Origin: Phascolarctos cinereus
Lineage: Eukaryota; Chordata; Mammalia; Diprotodontia; Phascolarctidae
NCBI RefSeq assembly: GCF_002099425.1
Contig: NW_018343979.1
Span: 1,165,501 to 1,229,500, forward strand
Length of the DNA: 64,000 bases
Reading direction: 5' to 3'
The position numbers were made by a program, and so were the translations under genes. Numbering within the stretch: position 1 is the stretch's first letter; each line of letters begins with the position of its first letter. Of this stretch, positions 56,523-64,000 are shown in pieces. The notes beneath the pieces were generated by a model. It was not told the origin of the DNA and searched no databases. It saw nothing but the letters and a program-made list of their open reading frames with translations.

Positions 56523-59500
56523 TCAGACCATATAGTCTTTCCAGGTTTTTCTGAAGTCAGCCTGTTCATCCTTTCTTATAGCACAATAGTATTCCATTAC
56601 ATTCATATACCACAACTTGCTCAGCCATTCCCCAATTGATGGGCATCCTCTCAATTTCCAATTCTTTGCCACCACAAAAAGAGCTGCTATGAATATTTTT
56701 GTACATGTGGGTCCTTTTCCCATTTGTTTGATCTCTTTGGGATATAGCCCTAGAAGTGCTATTGCTGGATCAAAGGGTATGCACATTTTTGTAGCCCTTT
56801 GGGCATAGTTCCAAATTGTTCTCCAAAATGGTTGGATCATTTCACAACTCCACCAACAATGTATTAGTGTTCCAATTTTCCCACATCTTCTCCAACATTT
56901 ATCATTTTCCTGTTTTGTCATGTTGGCCAATCTGATAGGTGTGATGTGGTACCTCAGAGTTGTTTTGATTTGCATTTCTCTAATCAATAATGATTTAGAG
57001 CATTTTTTCATATGACTATAGATGGCTTTAATTTCTTCATCTGAGAACTGTCTGTTCATATCCTTTGACCATTTATCAATTGGGGAATGGCTTGTGTTCT
57101 TATAAATTTGTCTTAATTCTCTATATATTTTAGAAATGAGGCCTTTATCAGAGAGACTGGTTGTAAAAATTCTTTCCCAATTTTCTACCTTCCTTCTAAT
57201 CTTAGTTGCATTGGCTTTGTTTGTGCAAAAACTTTTCAATTTAATGTAATCAAAATTATCCATTTTGCTTTTCATAATGTTCTCTATCTCCTGTTTGGTC
57301 ATGAATTCTTCTGTTCTCCATAGATCTGATAGGTAAACTATTCCTTGTTCTCCCAGTTTACTTATGGTATCAGCCTTTATATCTAAGTCATGAACCCATT
57401 TTGACTTTATTTTGGTATATGGTGTGAGATTTGGGTCTATGCCTAGTTTCTGCCATACTCTTTTCCAGTTTTCCCAGCAGTTTTTTTCAAAGAGTGGGTT
57501 CTTATCCCAGAAGCTGGGGTCTTTGGGTTTATCAAATAATAGATTACTATAGTCATTGACTACTGTGTCTTGCATATTTAACCTATTCCACTGATCCACC
57601 TCCCTATTTCTTAGCCAGTACCAAGCAGTTTTGATGATTGCTGCTTTATAATACAATTTAAGATCTGGAATTGCTAGGCCACCTTCCCCTGCATTTCTTT
57701 TCATTAGTTCCTTTGATATTCTGGACCTTTTGTTTTTCCAAATGAATCTTGTTATTATTTTTTCTAACTCTATAAAATAATTTTTTGGTAGTTTGATTGG
57801 TATGGCACTGAATAAGTAAATTAGCTTAGGTAGGATTGTCATTTTTATTATATTAGCTCGGCCTACCCATGAGCAACTGATGTTTTTCCAATTATTTAGA
57901 TCTGATTTTATTTGTGTGAAAAGTGTTTTGTAATTGTGTTCATAGAGTTCCTGGGTTTGTTTCGGGAGGTAGACTCCTAAATATTTTATAATGTCTACAG
58001 TAAGTTTAAATGGGATTTCTCTTTCTATCTCTTGCTGTTGGGCTTTGTTGGTAATATATAGAAATGCTGATGATTTATGTGGGTTTATTTTATAGCCTGC
58101 AACTTTGCTAAAGTTGTTTATTATTTCAAGTAGTTTTTTACTTGATTCTCTAGGATTCTCTAAGTATATCATCATGTCATCTGCAAAGAGTGATAGCTTT
58201 GTTTCTTCTTTGCCTATTCTAATGCCTTCAATTTCTTTTTCTTCTCTTATTGCTAAAGCTAAGGTTTCCAGTACAATATTGAATAACAGTGGTGATAAGG
58301 GACATCCTTGTTTCACCCCGATCTTATTGGAAATGCTTCTAGCCTGTCCCCATTACATATAATGCTTGCTGAAGGTTTTAGATAATGCTATTTATTATTT
58401 TAAGGAAGACTCCATTTATACCTATGCTTTCTAGTGTTTTTAATAGGAATGGGTGTTGTATTTTATCAAAAGCTTTTTCTGCATCTATTGAGATGATCAT
58501 GTGGTTTCTGTTGGTTTTGTGTTGATATGCTCAATGATGCTGATAGTTTTCCTAATATTGAACCAACCCTGCATTCCTGGTATAAATCCTACCTGGTCAT
58601 AGTGTATTATTCTTGTGATAAGTTGCTGCAATCTACTTGCTAGTATTTTGTTTAAAATTTTTGCATCTATATTCATTAGAGAAATTGGTCTATAATTTTC
58701 TTTCTCTATTTTGACTCTTCCTGGTTTAGGTATCAACACCATATTTGTATCATAAAAAGAATTTGGTAAGACTCCTTCTTCACCTATTTTCCCAAATAGT
58801 CTATATAGTATTGGAATTAATTGTTCTTTAAATGTTTGATAGAATTGCATGTAAATCCATCTGGCCCTGGAGATTTTTTCCTAGGGAGTTCATCAATGGC
58901 TTGTTCAATTTCTTTTTCTGAGATGGGGTTATTTAAGTATTTTACTTCCTCTTCGTTAATCTGGGCAATTTATATTTTTGTAAATATGTATCCATTTCAC
59001 TAAGATTGTCAAATTTGTTGGCATATAGTTGGGCAAAATAATTCCTAATTATTGTTTTAATTTCCTCTTCCTTGGTGGTAGCTTCACCCTTTTCATTCTT
59101 GATACTAGTAATTTGGTTTTCTTCTTTCTTTTTTTAATTAAATTAACCAAAGGCTTATCTATTTTATTGGTTTTTTCATAAAACCAGCTCTTAGTTTTAT
59201 TTATTAGTTCAATAGTTTTCTTAATTTCAATTTTATTAATTTTTCCTTTGGTTTTCAATATTTCTAATTTGGTGTTTAGTTGAGGATTTTTAATTTGTTC
59301 TTTTTCTAGTTTTTTTAGTTGTATGCCCAATTCATTAATCTCTTTTTCTATTTTATTTATGTAAGCATTTAGAGATATAAAACTTCCCTAAGAACTGCTT
59401 TCGCTGCATCCCATAGGTTTTGGTATGTTGTCTCATTATTGTCATTCTCTTGAATGAAATTATTGATTGTTTCTATGATTTGTTGTTTGACCCAATCATT

Positions 59501-60270
59501 TTTTAGGATTAGATTATTTAGTTTCCAATTATTTTTTAGTCTATCTTTCCATGGTCCTTTGTTACATATAATTTTTATTTCATCATGATCCGAAAAGGAT
59601 GCATTTAATATTTCTGCCTTTCTGCATTGGATTGTGAGGTTTTTATGCCCTAGTACATGGTCAATTTTTGTGTATGTGCCATGTACTGCGAGAAAAAAGT
59701 ATATTCCTTTCTATCCCCATTCAGTTTTCTCCAGAGGTCTATCATACCTAACTTTTCTAATGTTCTATTCACCTCCTTAACTTCTTTCTTGTTTATTTTG
59801 TGATTAGATTTATCTAGTGCTGAGAGGAGGAGGTTCAGGTCCCCCACTAGTATAGTTTTGCTGTCTATTTCTTCCTGTAACTCCCTGAACTTCTCCTGTA
59901 AGAATTTGGATGCTATACCATTTGGTGCATATATGTTTAGCAATGTTATTACTTCATTGTCTATGGTGCCTTTTAGCAGGATGTAGTTTCCTTCCTTATC
60001 TCTTTTGATTAGATCTATTTTTGCTTTTGCTTCGTCTGAGATCAGGATTGCTACCCCTGCTTTTTTCACTTCAGCTGACGCATAATATATTCTGCTCCAG
60101 CCTTTTACCTTTACCCTGTATGTGTCACTCTTTTTCAAATGTGTTTCCTGTAAACAACATATTGTAGGATTATGGTTTTTAATCCATTCTGCAATCCATT
60201 TCCGTTTTATGGGAGAGTTCATCCCATTCACATTCACAGTTATGATTACTATCTGTGTCTTTTTCTCCAT
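56523..60270 (-). pseudogene. L1 ORF2 (endonuclease-reverse transcriptase), broken but well preserved
   Basis: ATG at 60270. Overall span about 1,249 codons, near the full L1 ORF2 length. The endonuclease part 60270-59650 shows NVNGMNSPIKRKWIAEWI, the catalytic QETHL and GDLNLLLSALDKSNH (GDFN is usual). Frame is lost between 59650 and 58850, with only pieces such as 59330-59049. 58850-58497 holds the reverse-transcriptase start ([36 protein letters not shown]). 58316-56523 is open for 597 residues with [20 protein letters not shown], the catalytic FADDM and the C-terminal CWRRCGKIGTLIHCWWSC knuckle. The protein nicks DNA and copies RNA at the nick; this copy cannot make it whole. Confidence 0.93.
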
Positions 60271-60465
60271 CCTTTTTCCCCTATTTATGCTTTTTCCCCT
60301 CCTTTTTCCTTTCCCCCTTCACTAGTGTTTTGCTTTTGACCACCATCTCCTTCAGTCCCTTCCCCCTTTTCTTCCCCTTTAGTCTTACTGCTTCTTCCCT
60401 CTTTCCCCCTCCCTTTTCCCCCCTCCCTTTTCTTTCCCCTTTTCCCTCCTACTGCCTATAGGGCA
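60250..60465. repeat. Pyrimidine-rich tract in the L1 spacer
   Basis: C/T-rich on the plus strand (purine-rich on the L1 sense strand), the L1 inter-ORF spacer. It parallels the purine-rich spacer of the HAL1 at 41.5-42.3 kb. Open frames across it are low-complexity. Confidence 0.85.
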
Positions 60466-60685
60466 AGTTAGATTTCTATACCTAACTGATTATATTATGC
60501 CCTTCTTGAGCCAAATCTGATGAGAGTAAGGTTCAAACAATGCTCCCCCTTCCCTTCTTTCCCTAGTTCAGCTGTTCCAGGGTTTTTTTCTGGGGTGATA
60601 TTTTCTGGGTTTTCAGAGGTTGATAGGGGAGAGTGAGAGAGACTACCTTTTCACTCTGCCATCTTGGCTCTGCTCATCATTTCTT

Positions 60686-60948
60686 ATGGGAAAATAGTAT
60701 TCCATTCCATTCATATACCACAACTTGTTCAGCCATTCCCCAATTGATGGGCATCCCCTCAATTTCCAATTCTTTGCCATAACAAAAAAGAGTTGCTATA
60801 AATATTTTTGTACATGTGAGTCCTTTCCTTTTTTTATTATCTCTTTTATTATCTCTTTTTATTATCTCTTTAGGACATAGACCTAATAGTGGTATTGCTG
60901 GATAAAAGGGTATGCATAGTTTTATATCCCTTTGGGCATAGCTTGGAG
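60686..60948 (-). mobile_element. L1 ORF2 end, right flank of the younger L1
   Basis: ATTCATATACCACAACTTGT, CAGCCATTCCCCAATTGATG, TTGTACATGTGAGTCC, GGTATTGCTGGATAAAAGG parallel 56.6-56.8 kb. A duplicated TTATTATCTCTTT patch lies at 60833-60870. Probably the other part of the L1 at 55785. Confidence 0.85.
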
Positions 60949-60959
60949 GAACTCATGTT

Positions 60960-61052
60960 ATTCATCTTTCTATCTCTTAAAGCTCTTAGCACAGAGTTTT
61001 GCACATGGCAGGAGCTTTAAAAATAGTTATTGCATGACTGAATGAATGAATT
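60960..61052 (+). mobile_element. L2 LINE 3' end
   Basis: TCTTAGCACAGAGTTTTGCA, TGGCAGGAGCTTTAAAAATA, GACTGAATGAATGAAT. Confidence 0.7.
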
Positions 61053-61221
61053 TTTGTATCCACAAATGTTTGAATACCAAAGAAATTAAAAGTTAAAAAA
61101 GAAGAAAAGTACATATATTTTGAATAGTAAATTTTGATTTCTACCTAAGAAATATCAAAAGTATATTGATAAATTAACCTTGTTAGATAGTAATAATATT
61201 TTTAAAATAATATTTATTTTG

Positions 61222-61452
61222 GCCTGGGCCAAACTAGGTGGCACAGCGGATAGTCTGGCCTGGAGTCTGGAAGACTCATCTTCCTGAGTTCAAATCTGGC
61301 CTCAAACACTGACTAGAAGTGTGACCTCGGTTTTTCATCCATAGAATGAGCTAGAGAAGGAAATGGCAAACCATCCAGTACCATTGCCAAGACAACCCCA
61401 AATAGAGTTATGAAGATTAGGACATGACTGAAATGACTGAATAACAAAACAA
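61222..61452 (+). mobile_element. MAR1-type CORE-SINE
   Basis: AACTAGGTGGCACAGCGGAT, TGAGTTCAAATCTGGCCTCA, GAATGAGCTAGAGAAGGAAA, TTGCCAAGACAACCCC. The core has lost the GGGCAAGTCACTTAACC block. Confidence 0.88.
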
Positions 61453-61680
61453 CCTATTTGTTTTGGCCTAGATTTTCTTTTCCTATATCTAAACAGGAAC
61501 ATGTGTTAGTTAATTACTTAGTTATTTTTGTGAAACAAATTACATGTGCATAATATAATATGTCATACTTCAGTTACTCTTCCTTGACTATGTTCTCAAG
61601 ACCTTTGCTCTATAGATATTACCTAAAGCAATATATCAATACCAAGAGCTATTATGCTTGCTTTGTGGATGCCCTCCATT

Positions 61681-62137
61681 AATTACTCAAATACTCAAAA
61701 AGATCTGTGATCTCATTGATTTGGATGTTTCTTCCAATAATGCAGACTACAAATCATTAAGACCTTGCTATCCTATTTGACTCTTGTCTACATTGCATAA
61801 GTTTGCAATAAAGGGTCTATCCAACCTGCTGTAAGCCTTCTTTGATTTCTCCTGACATCATGCAAATACCAATCAAGCACATGGACTTTTCACCTGTCAT
61901 TCCTGAATATGATGATCTACTCATCTGTTTTGTTGTTTGCACTTACAGTTCCTTGATAACATCCTCTACTCCTGTTCTTCTTCACAGTTCCTTTATTTTT
62001 TAATATATTGCAACTTGTGCACACCCACTATGCACCTCTCTGTTGCTCTTTGTGTGATATTTAATGTTTAATTCCTCAAAGATAATTGTGCTCCATAACT
62101 AGCAGTCATGCAGCACCAGTAGTATAATTATAATGTG
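61681..62137 (+). repeat. Unclassified ~430-bp repeat, copy A (longest)
   Basis: Aligns at its start with copies B and C (AGATCTGTGATCTCATTGAT, TTTCTTCCAATAATGCAGAC) and at its end with copy D (CCACTATGCACCTCTCTGTT, AGCACCAGTAGTATAAT). Confidence 0.6.
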
Positions 62138-63789
62138 CATTAATTATGTCATTAATTCTAATGTTGATTCAAAAAACATAGATTCCCTTTAGCCAGTATT
62201 TCCCACAGAATGGCTCATTTGTTTTTCATTTGCTTCCCTAACAAATTTAATAACACGTGAGCAGTAGAAACTCAGTAGTGCAAGAGTCAATTGATTGCAT
62301 TTTTCATAAGTGCATCTCTATCCCACAATGCTGTCAGAAAAAGGACCACACAGGAGTTCTGAACCACTAAAGAAAAACTGTACTTAACAGTGTCTAGAAG
62401 ATGGGCTTCATTAAAGAGCTCTGAGTGGAGAAGAACATGGTTTTTTCCCTTTATTGATGTTATAGGAGTCAGGCTCAGGAGGACTGAGGCCACAAGTATG
62501 AATCAGTGGAGGAAATGAGCTTCAGTCAACTGAATCAATCTTTGAAAGACTGCAAACGGTATGATCATTTTTTGACATTCTGAAAATAGCATTTGCTTTA
62601 TTAGAATTGGACAACCATCTTCTCCAACAGAGAGCTAAGTAGAAGCTTGCCCACAGGCCAGGAAGCCACTGGTGAGAACCAATATTCTTCTTTAAACAAT
62701 GGAAAACTGTCCATTTTTATTTCAAATTCTGGGGGGAAAATAGCATTCTCTCTCTTGAAGCCAAGTAATTCATGCTTGGTTTTGTCACTTACCCAAAGAA
62801 ACTGAGTTTTAGGAGTCAGAAAAATTAAAGGGTTTTTTTTTAAATTTCTGAGGCTAATAGAAATGCATTCCAGGCTAAATTACTGATTAAAAAAAAAAAC
62901 AACTTGTTAACTCTGTCACAATTAGATTAAGAAATCTATTTCATTTTTTAGAGAGAAAAGAATATTGCTTTATTTTTAAGTCCAGAAAAGTAAGTTTATA
63001 GATTTCATAAAATATATTTAAGTCTCTGTCTACTTATGTAAAATTCTTCAATTAATTGAATTATTTAAATGCCTTTTTTAAGGCAAAAATGTTGGTTTTT
63101 TGTTTTTACCTTCTTTACTGGGTATTTTTAATTAACTTGGTCAAATTGGTTACAACCTGATTTGTGGATCCAAATCAGTTTCAATTAGCTTTTGGCTTTC
63201 AAAACAGCTACTATGGCTACCCATCATTTCCATTCAACATTCATTTATTAAATGCTTTAGATATGTACAGTACTTAGTTTTCACCTGTACTTAAGGTAGA
63301 ACAGAATGCTAATCACTGAGTCTATTCAGACACATGCATCCAAAAGCAATAATTAAAATCAGTGAAGTCATCTTTCAATACAAAGAACAATCAAATATAG
63401 CATAATAGTATACTGTATTATATGTAATATAGTATATGTAATGTGTGTTGTATATATAATATACTATATGGTATACAAACATGTATAACATGCACTGTTG
63501 TCTATAATACAATAACATGATAAAAGCATGCCATCCTTCATCTATGGAGTAGTTGGTGCTACTGACAAGCCTTCCACAAGGTGTGTTGCCTGTGTCTGCC
63601 CCATTTGACATGATGTAGTCAATATTTCATGAAGATCAGGAATTAAAACTATAAGATCAAAACTTGTTTTCTATGTTACTCTGAGAGTTATGATTATTGA
63701 ACTATTCCAGTAACATGGGCACTGGCTAGAAGAAATTTATTTAGTTAGATTGAAAGGCAATTAACTTTAAATAGCCCTATCTTTTGTCC
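62138..63789. other. Repeat-poor stretch, no gene
   Basis: No recognised repeat apart from short A/T runs and an AT-rich patch (63395-63520). 62690-62830 and 63120-63210 are less AT-rich. Open frames at 62287-62493 (-) and 63375-63611 (-) show no domain. Confidence 0.45.
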
Positions 63790-63992
63790 ATGTCAGAAGC
63801 AGCAAAGACCTAGGTTAAATTCTCATCTCAGACCTATACCAGCTGTTACCCTAGCTGATCACAATGGGAGAAGTGACTTTCCCAGGGTCACACACAACTT
63901 TAAGACTCTAAGTTGCATTGTAGGTACTCATCTGCATTGTTAGAAGGCATTTCCTCAAGAGGTACCCTTTATCAAAAAATCACAGGTTCAAT
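63790..63992 (+). mobile_element. CORE-SINE variant with TTTAAGACTCTAAGTTGCA tail
   Basis: CAGAAGCAGCAAAGACCTAG head, CTTTCCCAGGGTCACACAC core, AAGACTCTAAGTTGCATTGT and CTCATCTGCATTGTTAG tail as at 52.1-52.2 kb. Confidence 0.65.
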
Positions 63993-64000
63993 TTTTTAAA

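Larger units (their letters stand above)
56099..60677 (-). mobile_element. L1 with both ends but no ORF1
   Basis: Flanked by an 8-bp duplicate CATTTCTT (56091-56098 and 60678-60685). The 3' end carries an A-rich tail (56099-56110 in complement). The 5' end reads GAGCAGAGCCAAGATGGCAG on the minus strand, the L1 5' UTR start also seen in the HAL1 at 39.4 kb. Only 407 bases separate it from the ORF2 ATG, so the ~1 kb ORF1 is absent. Within these 407 bases the post-ORF1 spacer (AGATTTGGCTCAAGAAGGGC, TATAGAAATCTAACTTGCCC) is present. The youngest-looking L1 in the window. Confidence 0.88.

Noticed and set aside
60255-60461. Plus-strand Phe/Ser/Pro-rich frames
   Set aside because: Antisense of the purine-rich L1 spacer; low complexity.

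Overview
This 64 kb window is marsupial genomic DNA with no intact host gene. Short interspersed elements (SINEs) of two marsupial types occur throughout. One is a tRNA-derived SINE ending in a GGGTTAAGTGACTTGCCC-type core (SINE1/WSINE-like). The other is a CORE-SINE with a BovB/RTE-like tail (MAR1-like). They sit beside marsupial-type L1, half-L1 (HAL1), L2, CR1/L3, RTE, MIR-like and mariner-type elements. The SINE1-type tails read CTTAACCCCAATTGCC, which I associate with Australian rather than American marsupials; that is tentative. Repeat families were named from remembered consensus sequences and no database was searched, so subfamily names are approximate.

Layout. The left edge (1-1298) is the 3' half of a processed PGAM1 pseudogene with 3' UTR, poly(A) signal and poly(A) tract. 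From 2 to 24 kb the DNA is a patchwork of old repeats (RTE, L2, MIR, CR1/L3, one LTR-like fossil, a mariner MITE) with simple repeats at 7.1 and 12.0-12.2 kb. A nested block covers 24.1-27.9 kb: an L2 holds an antisense L1, which holds a SINE, and an L1 3' UTR and a HAL1 follow. From 28 to 37 kb are more L2, CR1/L3, MAR1 and MIR copies. At 37.6-43.3 kb a sense L1 is interrupted by a nearly 3 kb full-length HAL1 with a clean 12-bp target-site duplication and by a second, antisense element. A sense CR1/L3 follows at 43.3-44.8 kb, split by a large palindromic microsatellite. From 45 to 54 kb are mixed old repeats and the longest repeat-poor islands (49.2-50.8 and 52.9-54.1 kb), which are the best candidates for conserved regulatory DNA. 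At 54.1-55.8 kb an L2 is split by an L1/HAL1-like insert that stops inside ORF1. At 56.1-60.7 kb is the best-preserved element, an antisense L1 with both ends and an ORF2 that keeps a 597-residue open stretch, but with no ORF1. The right end holds L2, MAR1, an unclassified repeat and a large repeat-poor stretch.

How the parts relate. The only large coding-like sequence belongs to retrotransposons. The notable pattern is that the L1 lineage appears in complementary halves: ORF1-only HAL1 copies with proper ends, and an ORF2-bearing L1 with proper ends but no ORF1. They share the first bases of the 5' UTR and the spacer downstream of ORF1. At least four copies of an unclassified ~430-bp repeat were found by comparing parts of the window with each other.
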